From: Lobosporangium transversale
Lineage: Eukaryota > Mortierellomycota > Mortierellomycetes > Mortierellales > Mortierellaceae
Reading direction: 5' to 3'
DNA: 64,000 nt
NCBI RefSeq assembly: GCF_002105155.1
Contig: NW_019028980.1
Location: forward strand, 1,550,001 to 1,614,000
Numbering within the stretch: position 1 is the stretch's first letter; each line of letters starts with the position of its first letter. Positions 36,650 through 49,222 of this stretch are shown piece after piece. Below the pieces are notes generated by a model. The model worked only from the letters and a program-made list of their open reading frames with translations, did no database searches and was not told where the DNA came from. Made by a program: the position numbers and the translations under genes.

Positions 36650-36968
36650 CTTCATTGCTTGGATTCCCAATAAACATGTACAATATTATCTTTAACTATT
36701 GCTGAAATGCATAAATTACACATGACTGTTAACATTTAGCTTGTAAACCCTTCCCATTTTTTTTTTTTTTAAAAAAATATTTTATATTTTATTTAAAGTG
36801 CAATAAAGGAAGTTTTATTCTTTTTTAGGTATATCTGCTTCGTTCCTTTTTCATTCCTTTTCTTTTCTTTTCTTTTCTTTTCTTTTCTTTTTCTTTTTCT
36901 TTTTCTTTTTCTTTTTCTTTTTTGTCTGCCCAATCTAATCTTTGTTTTATTTATTCTTTCGTTTTCTC

Positions 36969-38254
36969 TTAGTTTGACGAAACAAATCCAAGCTTATCCA
37001 ATGCACGAATACCTTGCTCATCCCACTCTTGCTTTGTGACCCAGAACGCTTCCTTGTCCTGCATAATGTTGGCCAACACAGCTCCTCCCAAGAACACCAT
37101 GTGCTTACGACGAGGAGGATCCTCGATACGGATTTTGATGTTCTAGATTGATTATTAAAAGATCAGCCTCTTAGTAATGAACTCTTTGTTGGCTCCATAA
37201 TAATAGTAATAGCAATAGCAACAGTAAAGACATACTCTAAAGCGCTGGACATCGCCCTTTACGACTTCTGTTAGATAAAGTTGCTTGAGTTCCTTCTCCA
37301 GTCGACTGGGGAAACCAGGGTACATGGTAGATCCACCAGAAAGGACGATGTGCTTATACAACTCTGGACGTGTGTCGACGGGAGCAGTATTAATACATTG
37401 GAAAAGCATTTCTAAAAATCGCATTGAATATGTAGGATAAAAAAATTAGTAAGAAAAAAAAAAAAAAAAAGATCCCACTAGGCAGAGCAAGGTTAATTGA
37501 TAATGACACATGGTTATGGCGTCCATACCAGCAACTCCAGGTTGCTCAACATCAACCAAAGGAGGCTGGAACATGCACTCGGGAGCCTCGAATCTTTCAG
37601 AACCGACCTTGATGACACGACCATCAGGAAGCTAAAGAAATACATCCAGACAAATATTTACATTATATATCAGTCGTTCCATCAAAATACTAAAAGACCA
37701 CAATAAAAACTCCATTGGTTTTTCTCCAAAAACTTGTCGTTACCGTGTAGCTCTCCACAAGGACAGTAGTCTCATTAGCTAGTTTAAGGTCCTGATCCAC
37801 ATCATAACTAGTAATAGTTGAAAAGGTAACCATAATGTTAGCATCAAATTTGATGTCCAATGATCTAAAATAAGAATAGCAATAATAAAGAAGTCCTAGT
37901 TGATTCCCAATAGAATGATCAGAATTCGCACCTAGTGTAGCAAAGCTTCTCCTTGATCTGACGGACAGTCTCAAAGTCGGCAGTTCTGTTGAAGGCATAA
38001 CCACGAAGCAACAACAACTTGATAAGGTACTGAGTGACATCACGTCCAGCAACATCTAACCTCTTTGTAATGTGAGGAAGAGAATATCCATCGACTACAG
38101 GTACAATATGCGTGACACCGTCTCCAGAATCGACAACCACACCCGTTGTAAGTGCTTAAAGAATAAGGGGAAGAAGAAAAAAAGCGCGTTAATTACAAGT
38201 ATCAAACTAGTCGAGATTATTCAAGAGTTTTTGCAAGAGCAGCGGAGAATGCCT

Positions 38255-38288
<34 letters not shown>

Positions 38289-39164
38289 CCCTTGATTCCT
38301 AACCTTGTGCATAAAGAGTCAAGACGGCTTGAATAGCCACATAGACACCTTGGAAACCATATTCCTCAAGCATGGTTTGAACCATCTTTTCTCTGTTGGC
38401 TTTGGGGTTCATAACAGGTTCTGTCAACATGATCTTTGTGTCGCGTGGATCGATCTTGAGCTTCTCATTGAAGGTGTAATCCCAAAGATGTCGCATATCA
38501 GTCCAATTCTTGACAATGCCATTCTGCATTGGATAGCTCATTTGAAGGATAGAACGCAATTCTGCAGCCTCATCTCCAACCATGATATCCTTGACACGTA
38601 CATTGCCGATGGATTCTTCAGCGCGTAGAATGGGACGTCCGACCACTGAGGGGAAAACATATTCTGGGAAATTTGATCCAGCATATCCGACTTTGCAAAA
38701 CTTTTTTTTTTTTTTTTTTTTTTTAATAAAAAAAGAGAAGTATAAAAGAAAGCATTAGGATAAAAAGCATGAATAGACACTGGTATAGGTTGCGTTTGGC
38801 CCCATGCCGAAGCTTTGATTGTCAACAAAGGAATTGAGTGAGAGAAAAGAGCTGTTGCTGAGATAATATAAAATGCCACAATTGAAACAAAAAAAAAAAA
38901 AAAAAAAAGCCAGCGACTCTTCATGCACTTCTTTACGTCCTAAAGTTCCTCATCTTGTTTTCTGCCTTCAACTTGTCTTCGTAAAGAAATACATGCAATA
39001 TAAGTAAATATAATTCCAGTGAGACTAGTTTTATTTCGCGTAAGATGGTTGTGAATGAAAGAAATACAAAAGAGAAGTGAAGAGAAGAAAAAGGATGGGA
39101 TGGGATGATAGAAGGACATTACCCCAGTGCCGTTATCGACGACGATGGTCTTTGAGGACTCCAT
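36969..39164 (-). CDS. ARP2: Actin-related protein 2 (Arp2/3 complex)
   Basis: Arp2 is one of the two actin-like subunits that nucleate branched actin filaments in endocytic patches. Seven exons fit: 39164-39123, 38700-38304, 38154-37932, 37807-37744, 37631-37529, 37411-37236 and 37142-36969. They encode 392 residues, the usual Arp2 length. Hallmarks are VVDNGTG at the N terminus (phosphate loop), [17 protein letters not shown], the second phosphate loop [39 protein letters not shown] and [22 protein letters not shown]. In intron 1 the AG acceptor is directly preceded by an A(24) run rather than a pyrimidine tract. The acceptor at 37808-37809 is preferred to the upstream AG because it removes a 19-residue insertion absent from other Arp2 proteins. 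Confidence 0.97.
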
Positions 39165-40036
39165 GTTGCTTGTATGAGTAGATGCAGCTGGTTAGTGTTG
39201 ATGTCGAGAAGAGGTTTTCGAAAAGAGCGCTGTGATGGTGCGAATTAATTGAGGGCTTGCCAGAGGTCAGTGACGTGACCACGAAATTGAAATTATTTAC
39301 ATGTGTGTGTATCCTAGATTAATATGTTAGATTTATAGAAAACAATGTCCACAATTAGGTTGCTCCACGGCCCACGAATTCGACGCGTCTTTAGGATCTG
39401 ATGATACTGATAATGACAAAAGCAATTGCTTCTTCGACTAAACGGCACTGTATCTGACTGGACATGACTATCGATAACAACCGTCTTTGTGTAGTGTCCA
39501 TTCCTGCACTCGCTTCCCATTAAATATAGACCATTCGCTGCCAAAGAACCTTGTTTGCATTCATACTTCATCTCAATGTTATAACAACTCATATTCTTTA
39601 TGAACAATCGCCGCTCATTAGTGGTTCTGGTCTGATAGGATATCCTGGGGCCGCAAGTAGACAATCACCTGCAGAACCCCCTTGAAATAATACATAGAGA
39701 CGAAAGCAACAGTGCTGGTGTCAACAGGCCAAGAAGCGCTTTGTGGTCAGCGACCGATATAACAATCCAACATTCACTGATTGAATCAAGAATGAGACGT
39801 CTTGAGCCATTCCGTTGAAATGATTAGCAAGCGGTAATTCATTGCGGAAAACCCAATTGTAAATTGACATTACCCTCTTCCCTAATTCATCGTTTGCGTG
39901 GGAAAGAGTCGCGACTTCTTTTTATTCGGTTTAGTCATTTTTGAATAAATACCCTCCTTATTGCCATTTTTCTCAACCTCCTTTTTCCTGTTCTCATTAT
40001 CTTCTCTTCATCTGTCGCGACCACAAACTAATAGCC
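39165..40036. other. Divergent intergenic region
   Basis: This is the upstream region of ARP2 (-) and Sel1 copy b (+). A 116-codon minus frame at 39314-39664 shows scattered Cys but no recognisable family, so it is not called a gene. Confidence 0.45.
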
Positions 40037-41654
40037 ATGATATTTACAGAGAAAAAGCTTCAGGCATTTCGCCTAGTCAGCTTGGATGCATCATCCGCTC
40101 CATTGTCAGATATCCAATACGTAGAAGCTCGACTTGACCATAAAACACAGCAGCATATCATCCTCTGGAACGACATTGTATCCTCCTACAAGGATGCAAC
40201 CCATATAAAACAAGAGAATGTAGTTATATCCTTCCTCACGGATGATAGCTTTGAATAGTAAGAATAAGCATAATAATTGATCGCTAGCTACGACATCCGT
40301 TGCTTTTTAGTGTTAGATTATGTTTGGTGTTAGCTCAAACCCATATCAATGTTGCAACAACATATATAGTATAAAGCCACTTCGAATACGTGCAGAGCTT
40401 GATGCCATACTGGATGTGGTAATCCCCTCTCAAGCTGGCATCCCAAGGGAGTCATATTCAGCTTCAACAACGATCCAAGAAAAGAGAGAGGAAGAACCGG
40501 CTGCCAAAGGGTCCTATGCCAGCAATAACGCCAAAAGCCCCAAGGCAGGTATGAAAGAACCCTCCAGAAGGCATGGCACTGCAGCTACTTCAGAACATGC
40601 TTCAAGTTACGGAGCTACAAGTTCGGCAAGACCAACAGTTGAGGAAAGAGCAGAGTTGCCGGCATTGCCGGTTGGTGGAGAGACTCAGCCGAGAGGCGTG
40701 GACGAGACACTTCCTAATATTCCCAGTGTTACTGATATTCCAGATGACCCCGCTAGTTCTGTTACTCGGAGCTATTTAAAAAGAATCCTTGAGCCCAAAG
40801 GCGATCTAAAGGCTTATTCAGATGCTATGAACTGGCTATCCCTGGTGGCCAGCCGAGGAGATGCCGTCGCTCAGAACTATTTAGGCTACGTGCTATACCA
40901 TGGCAAAGGAACCTCCAATGATTATTCGAATGCCATCGACTGGTTCACCAGATCAGCCAGTCAAGGATATGCCAGCGCCCAGAACAACCTTGGTTGCATG
41001 TACCAACATGGCAGAGGGGTTCCACAGGATTATTCGACTGCTGTGAACTGGTATCTCCAGGCAGCCGCTCAAGGAAGCGACATCGCTCAGAGCAATCTAG
41101 GCTATATGTATTATCACGGCAAAGGAGTACCACAGAGCTACCCGAAAGCCATCGACTGGTGTCTTAAAGCAGCCAACCAAGGTAACATCACCGCTCAGAG
41201 TGACTTAGGTTACATGTACCTTAGTTCACAAGACTACTCGGAAGCCTTCTACTGGCTTAATAAGGCAGCCAATCAAGGACATACTGATGCTCAGAACAAT
41301 CTAGGCTTCATGTATTCCCGTGGCGAAGGAGTACAAAACTATTCGGAAGCTGTCGACTGGTATCTCAAGGCAGCCAATCATGGAAATGTTACCGCTCAGA
41401 GCAACCTAGGCTATATGTACTCTCATGGCAAAGGGGTTTTAACGGACTATTCGACGGCTGTTGAGTGGTACCTCAAAGCAGCCAACTATGGGAATGCCGT
41501 CGCTCAGAGCAGTCTAGGCTACATGTATTTTCATGGCGAAGGGGTTTCGCAAGACAATTCGAAAGCTCTCGACTGGTATCTCAAAGCAGCCGACCAAGGA
41601 TGTGCTGATGCTCAGTCTGCTATTGAGTGTTTGCTTGCCTTGACGCTCGAGTGA
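40037..41654 (+). CDS. Sel1-repeat protein, copy b
   Basis: Exon 1 is 40037-40257 and exon 2 is 40370-41654, joined by a phase-2 intron (GTAAGA...ATAG), giving 501 residues. Exon 1 has exactly the same length (221 bases) as in copy a. The N-module begins MIFTEKKLQAFRLVSLD and closes with IKPLRIRAELDAILDVVI just after the intron. A Ser/Ala/Glu-rich linker precedes eight Sel1 repeats, one more than copy a. In both copies the fifth-from-last repeats have the same shortened form (YMYLSSxDYS), so the repeat deletion predates the gene duplication. The gene is inverted relative to copy a across the F-box/SANT/ARP2 island. Confidence 0.88.
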
Positions 41655-42654
41655 TAACCACTATAATTTAAATAATCATTGTGAGGTTATGTAGCGATAC
41701 CATTTTTCATTATCTATCTATCAATAGTCGTATCTTTTCCTGTGGTAACTTTAAAAACGGAATAAGAATCAAATGCTAATCGCTGCAACCATATCGCTTG
41801 AGTATCTGCTGTATTTGTCACTTTTCTTATGAGGCGATTACTAGACTACAAACTACATATAAAACTCCCTTCGGTGAATTATGGCGAGAGTTTGTAAATA
41901 CTCTTTGTTAAAAAGGCTCACTTCAAATTGTAAAGTAAGTAGGTTGGTGCTATTTGCTTTATATGTACGAGTAATTGAGCAGAAAACCGTGAAGGGGAAC
42001 GCTGAGGATCAAAGCAAGAAAGTGTATCGAAAGAAAATGACAAAATAGCCCAATGCCATAACCAGGTCCCAAGTATAACGAGCAGGGTATAGCCAAGAGC
42101 TTCGTTTATGGTTAACAAAGCTTCAAATAAATCAATAAATTTAATAGGAACATTTGCCTGGTGCAAAAGGCAGTAAAGGTGAAGCCAATGTTAATGATTT
42201 TGTTGCTCCATTCTATATCATAGAAGTAAGCGAAGCATCATGGTGATGGCAAAATTTCACAGTCTGGGAAATCTCAATAAATAACCACAACTTGTAGCCT
42301 ATCTCAATTAGCCTATCTATGACTATCAATAGATTCCAAGGACAGATGCTTAAATACACTGGTATATGTCTTCCTCAATAGGCTTAAGGGATGGCCATTC
42401 CCCCAGTGCTTAACCACGAATGTATAGATGTTAATATTCTTGAAATACTGATTGGGGATAACAAGGCACAATGCCGCTGGCAAGGTAAAAGGCTCACCTG
42501 GAATATGGACTCGGAAGATTGTCTACAGGATGGTTTTTAGACACGAAGTGTCTCCGTATTTCCTAGTGTGTAGTATATAGTTCTTCAATCAATAATTGTG
42601 CGTCCACTTTTTTTTATTTTATTTTTTATTTTTTATTTTTTAAAGAATCTGTCT
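41655..42654. other. Unassigned intergenic DNA
   Basis: No gene is seen. The stretch is AT-rich and ends in T-rich and A-rich tracts just before the duplicated 5' flank of LRR copy 2. Confidence 0.45.
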
Positions 42655-42861
42655 GAACAGATACAGCGCAACAATCTATTCAAGCCAAGTGAGTTGCGGG
42701 AGTCAAGTGAAAGGCATCTGCAAAAGCTTTGGAAGACATGTATTTTCTCACTCTTGTCACGCGCAAGTGGCCAAGATTTTAAGAAATAGGATTAATGCGT
42801 TACTCAAAAGAGAAATGAGAAAACCTTTCATTCTGTCCTCATTCATCCAAGTGCTACCGAC

Positions 42862-45338
42862 ATGACAGAGCACCAATACCAACAATTCCGAAGGGCTGGC
42901 ATAATTGAGAAAGTACCTTCGCAAGCAATGGCAACTCAGCCTGCCATGTGAGTCTGCAAGACATTCGGGATGTGTTTCCAGATGCACAGCGATTCAAGCT
43001 GGAGGAACTTCCTATTCCATTCCTCATAGACCCTAATGGGAACAGGTATGCTACTGATTATGGTGCGCTTTATCAATCATCTTTTGAAAATAAATGAAGC
43101 TCAATCTGGCATATATCTGTCTTCTTGTTAGAGTCGAGCCACCATGCATTGGATTCTATCCTTACAAGATCCTGGATGTCATTACAGAAGCGCCGCAGCT
43201 AAGCAGCAGCGACAGTAGCAGCAGCAGCACCGAAGCTAGCAACGCCAACACCAGCAACACCAGTATCAACACCAACACCAGCACAAATACCAACATCGAT
43301 AATACTAATTGCAGCTGCAATAACAACAGCAATCACAGCGCCCTCATCCATTTGCCTACATTGAGAAAGTCGTCAAAGCAGGCCTCTCAGGATACTCTTT
43401 TACCATTATCAAACTTGATTCACTCTTTCAATTCGTTCCTTACTACACGCAACAATGCATATATCGAGGTGATCAACTCTAACCTTGAGAAGGTTGCAGA
43501 TGTGCTCTTGGAGGCCAAAGAGAAGGATGACAAGGTGGCTAATCTGCTGTTGGAAACCAAAGAAAAGGACAGCGAGCTGCATAAACTGAAAGACAAGATG
43601 CTTAATCTGGTATTGGAAGCCAAAGACAAGGACAGCGAGATGTTTAAACTACAAGAGAAGATGTTTAAACTACAATTGGAAGCTAAGGAGAAGGATGACA
43701 TAATACAACATCAAGGCCCTGACAAGCTTGCTACCCTTCAAAAGCATGTCCATGCTATCCTTAAGCAGAACGTTGAGCTCCACGAATACGTAATTCCTCG
43801 ACTGTTTATCATTCTACCTGTCGATCACACCAAGTGGGATCCAACGAATGTCTTGAAGAACAAAATTCGTGTTCATTTCCTATGTGAATGTGGAGATCAC
43901 ACTGCAATGACAAGCAAGAATAGTCAGAAGCCACTCCATATCACCAAACATGATGGATATGAGATCCGAAGCAGCACAGAATTCTTCCGCAAGTACGGAA
44001 AGCACATGTTCATCCTCTTACAGTGGCTCAAGCTGAGAATGTCTTCGTCTACAACTCTGGCACCATCCCCAAATTTGATGGATGCTGGTATCGATTGTTC
44101 AATCGACTATATGGAAGCACTCTCTAAGGAGGATCCAGGCTTGAGCAACATTGCTACAATCGATGACTATGATGGACTGAAAGGATCAGATTTCCAAAAT
44201 GTGTGGACATCCCTTCGAACCAATGATGAAGACAGGCAATTTGGGAACTTGTACAGGATCAATGAGCGAAACAGGGCGTGCCAAATGGGTTTGTCTCGAC
44301 TGCTGTCGTTCGATATATAAAGAAAAAGAGCAGCTAGCACTCGAAAATGCCGTGAGGATGAACGAGGGTGAGTACGACTCATACCTTGGTAAAGTAACTA
44401 TCACATTGGGGTCCAGAGAGAGAGCTAAAGGGCTCTTCGATGCACTAAGCAGGTCAATACGAGTTTACGAGTTGGATATCACATTTGACTGGGATTGGAC
44501 GGAGATTGATCTTGAAGCATTTAAGGATGCTTTGGAGGTGTCGAGTGTATCGAATCTTCGACTCGAACTTGCACGGGCTCAAAGGAATGCCGGTATAAAA
44601 GATTCTTCAATATCCGCACGATATGAATGGCTTATTTGCATCATAGAGCTCAGTAATATGAAAACAATCCATATTACTCTATCTCAGGATCTCATGAAAC
44701 TTCTCAGTTTACGACCCGCAAAACTGGCGCATCTTCATAAGCTAACCTTTGGGGTGAAGGCTCGATCGATTGGAGCCAGCGAATTACAAGGTCTTGTCAG
44801 TTTGCTCAAGGCTAATACAGCTTTGACTAACTTGAGTTTGGAGAACAGCTCAATTGGAAAGGAAGGAGCTGTGGCACTGTCAGAGGCACTCAAGACTAAC
44901 ACTACTTTGACCTCTTTGAACTTGTGGCTCAACTTCATTGGGGATAAAGGAGCTCTGGCACTGTCAGAAGCGCTCAAAGTTAACACTAGTTTGATAACTT
45001 TGGACTTGAGTTACAACTCAATTAGGGATGGAGGAGCTCTGGCGTTGTCAGAGGCACTCAAGGTTAATACTAGTTTGATGACTATGAACTTGAGCGGCAA
45101 CTCAATTGGGAATGAGGGAGCCCTGGCACTGTCAGAGGCGCTTAAGGCCAATGCAACTATGACGACTTTGGACTTGTATAACAACACAATTGGAAAGGAA
45201 GGAACCTTGGCTCTGTCAAAGGCACTCAAGGTCAATGCAACTTTGATGACTTTGAACTTGGATGCCAACGCAGTTGGGGATGAAGCAGCTCTGGCAATTT
45301 CAGAGGCACTCAAGACAAACGCAGTTTTAGCCAAATAA
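42862..45338 (+). pseudogene. LRR family copy 2, frameshifted
   Basis: The copy carries the same exon layout as the intact members (ATG at 42862, exon 2 from 43132). A 19-base deletion at 42914/42915 shifts exon 1 out of frame and leads to an early stop. A second lesion, one extra A near 44261, breaks exon 2 between the conserved central domain and the LRRs. The reading frame then continues to 45338 through about six LRRs. Two independent frameshifts make a functional full-length product unlikely. An ATG inside the intron (43094) would give a 408-codon product lacking LRRs. The 5' flank from about 42655 matches the flank of copy 3 from about 51370. Confidence 0.85.
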
Positions 45339-46246
45339 GTAAGACAGCCTTAAGCGTCAAAGAAGGGACACTGATGCTGTTAGCCACAATCTGGACTGAC
45401 TAACTGACTTTGGATCGTTTTTTGGGATACTTGACTGATTTGATGGTTGAAAGAGCTCTGGGAGTAGTTAAAGAAAATAGTTTGGTTTAAATAAAAAGCA
45501 AGCTTGTGGCAACCAAGCGGCCATGGCGGCGTTGATTGTTAATCTTTTGCTGCCAGCTTTCCCTCTTCTTGCAAGACACTTCTCGCATGCCTGTGATGTT
45601 GAAGCTTCATTCTTTCTAATAAGACGACACATAAATATTAGTTCATTAAAAGATTCGTGCGCAGCTTTCTGCAATACTAAGCTACGTAAAGCGTAGTTGC
45701 AAAACGTAAAGACGGTAAAGCTGTTCTAGAGACCTTTTTTTTTTTCCTTATTTTGTATCTGTCTTTGGCAAATATTGACAAACATCTTCAAGTTGCAACA
45801 ATCTAGCAACAATCTAGTGTACTCGACTGTGCAATCAACGCTTCAATTTTGTCAATTTCTTTATATATATATATATATATGTTGTTGTTGTTTTTTTTTT
45901 TTTTTTTTTTTTTAAGTTAATATCCAAGCATTCAAGGCAGCAAGCTAGCAAGACAGTGTCTTTCAACTTTTTTTATTTTAAAGGTTGCTTGGGGGTTACT
46001 CCGCTATGCATTAACTCAATTAAAACTGTAGGCACAGACTACTCTAGTAAAGAAAGAAGAATAAAAGATCGTCCAGACAGACAAAAGAAGAAAAGCAGAT
46101 AGGATTATTGGCAATAAGATAATTCTTCACAGTATCGAAGCAAAGTAGGTAAACAGACAAAATGATTGCACTGCATTTAAAGGCTGTGTTTTGAAAAGAA
46201 AAAAGAATGCCAAATTGCAAAACACTTTTCATATGAGAAAAAGGTC
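45339..46246. other. LRR 3' flank and accessory junction
   Basis: The first ~200 bases are a 3' UTR-like sequence shared with the other LRR copies (54133-54340 and, inverted, 60510-60700), including an AATAAA near 45489. A (TA)n microsatellite lies at 45861-45880. Sequence around 45975-46080 recurs inverted at about 60050-60165. Sequence just before 46246 resembles the inside of module C, so the boundary with unit B is a chimeric junction. Confidence 0.6.
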
Positions 46247-48512
46247 TAGTACAGGAACAACAATAGGGACGTGTACAAAGGACAAGCGTTCATACCTGTT
46301 GGTTCGAAATCTAGTAGAGACAGCCGATAGCTCAGTTTGTTTTCGTACTTTAGTTGAAAGGAGAGAACCAAAGAGTTTTTCGGTGAACTTAGAGCCGATT
46401 TATGGTTTTAGACGCTCTTGAGTATGATCAATATACGGCTTCTTCATGAACGACATCCTGAAGACATCTTAAAGTCATTACTTGGTCTCCGGCATCACAC
46501 CGGATTCGCTTTGGTTTGCCATTGCCCTTTTGAGTACAGACCATTTTGATCTTGTGAAAAAGGAAATACGTTGCTTAATCAACACCCTTCAGACATGGAA
46601 ATACCATCGATATTGTAACGACCCCATTCTGCAGCCAATGTCATCTTTGCCTCCCTTGCTGCCCCTCTAGCTATTAGGCCTGCTATCTCGTCTCTACAAC
46701 CTTGTGCTCAAACTAGTATTCTCCAACAATGCACTGTTGAATACGAATTGGGTGACATGTTTCCTTGCATCTTTGTAATAATCGATTTGAATCTGCGAAA
46801 GCTACTGATTACATTCAGAGTATGATGGAGATACTTATGCCACTCGAAGCCAAGGCCTTGACTCTCGTACAAACCAGGAAGAACAGACCAACTTCATTGC
46901 CCTGGACTGCCGTGTTTGTGGCGCGCAAGGTGCTGATCTAGGATACTCCCAAAAACTCTAACCCAAGGGAAAATACGAGCCTCCATCTTTATAGAAATAT
47001 TTAACTGGTATGACCGAACTGTAGGCCCTGACTGAGCGAGTAAATTGAGTCAAAAAGTAGATGAGCACACTTGATGGTGCGGTGGTTTGTATAGTTTGAA
47101 GATGATCGCATCTTTGCAATGATAAACTTTGGTCGAGACAGTATGGTACTTCCTCCAGGACCTATTAGATCCTCTTCTTACCCATACTTTAGCTCAATGC
47201 TCTCCTATACATGCTTGAGCAAGACAACATGAAAATCCTTGCAGACCCGTACGCAATTTCGAGATTTTTATTTTTCTTTTTTTTGCCAAGAAAGATGCTC
47301 ATGGCTTCGACTAATTCGACTAATTCAGAAATGTTCATTGACTGAAGATGCACGTTGCGATCGAATTGTCAAAATGGAGGCATCCATTCAGTGACTGTAG
47401 GAAGGAATACCTGAACAAAGCCGATGATGTTATTGAGTGCACATGTTCCAATTTGGTGGCGCACTTGCCAAGACAAGACTCGGGCTTAAGAGAAATGCTA
47501 CGAGTAGTTGACATGTTAAACCATAAAATGACTGCCCACACATGGGCAAGATAGACGCGTCGCGCGTAACTATTGGCTTCACGTGACAAAATATGCCTAT
47601 TTAAGGCTTGATTTTAGCTTTCAACAACCTGAACACTTCTTCAACTTTTCCTTTCTCTACCAACTGAATTCCCAATAGTTCATTCAGAAAAAAAAAATGC
47701 ATACCATTGGTAAACGCAAAGAACCCTCTGGCAGCCCTACTCTGCGTGACATTCAAAGCTCAAAGAGACAACGAAATGAAAAGACACAGGGAGAAGAAGA
47801 AATAGAAGATAACCAATATAACACGACAAGCACTACAATAACAACGCTGACTACCTCATCATCAACTACTACGGTATCATATTCCACAGGGAAGCGCAAA
47901 GAGCCTTCCGGCAGCCCTTTGCAGCATGATATTCAAGTGTCAAAGAAACAGCGAAACGAAAAGACACAAGGACAAGAGGAAATAGAAGACAACCACTATA
48001 CCATGACAAGCTCGAGCACAAAAGTAGTAACAGCAACAACGACTGCTCCATCGTCAGCTATTGCGGTATCGCACTTTGTTGCCGCCTCAGGGTTCGTTTC
48101 TCATCATGTTGCTGTTAAGAAGGCTGAACCAAATACAATCAACAATATTGGTGGCAACAACAGTGGCGTCAAGCATGACGCCACCAAAACCTCAGCAGCT
48201 TCGACTTCGGGATCAACCAATAAAGATAATGGTGCCTCGTCGACCTCGTCATGGAGGCGAACGTTCAAGTATGACAGCAGCAATCCTAGCAGAGTACATA
48301 GAACGTTTATATATGATCCAGTAACCTCAACTACCTTCATCTTGACCTCTTCAATGTTCATGTGTGGGTACGAAACAACAAGAGTATCCAAAGAGCAATA
48401 AGCAAGGCCATGTATTACTGGAAATGGCCTGGATACTCCCCTCAAAAAATTATATATAAAAAAAAAAAAAAAAAAAAAAAACTCTCATTTCATATGATTG
48501 TTTTGTATTGTG

Positions 48513-48546
<34 letters not shown>

Positions 48547-49222
48547 ACAAAATTACTCATATACCAGTATATATAGTGCTAAGCCTTTGGAAGGTTTGTT
48601 TTAATTGCTTTAATAAAATTACCTTTTGTCTCTCAAAGCTATTACAAACAGTATTTTTTATTTTCTCAATGCTCGCTACATGGTGATCCAATGCTCCCTT
48701 CTTTCTACGGCTTCAATTAGGCCAGACTTGGTCCGCCACCTTCCGAATGAAACTTGTAAGAGCATCAATGAGCCTGCTAATTCACTTTCCTATGTCATTT
48801 GTCCGCACTGCTTGAATCTCTTGCTTTCCATGCATTTTCTCATAAACATTCTTCCTAGGACTACCTCTACTGGACACTTTAGACTTGGACCCCGTTGATG
48901 ATATCCAGGTATGGGAAAATCAATAATCTTAAAGAATCTGCTTTGAAGTCGGGCGAAGATCAGCTATAACCCCTTTGGGTTTCGGATCTGTTCACCATTT
49001 TGCCACTGTAATACATTACTATCCCTCTTTGCATGTATCCTTGATGTATTACGGACTGTACCTCGCGTATTAGGGAGAAAATAAAATAGTCAGCTATTGA
49101 CTAAGAGGGAGATGGACTCGTATCGCTGCAGTGCTGAACTGCACCGCTTGGCAGCGAGGCTTTCACACCTTTACTGGCTTCTACAACTGTCAAATACCTC
49201 TCTTGCCTTCGTTGAGTTACTT
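46247..49222 (+). repeat. Unit B, copy 2
   Basis: This is a direct copy of 27310-30245 with scattered substitutions and small indels. From 46841 onward it is also part of the left arm of the palindrome. Confidence 0.85.

Noticed and set aside
39314-39664. 116-codon minus-strand frame upstream of ARP2
   Set aside because: It lies in a divergent promoter region with no recognisable domain, splice support or duplicate.
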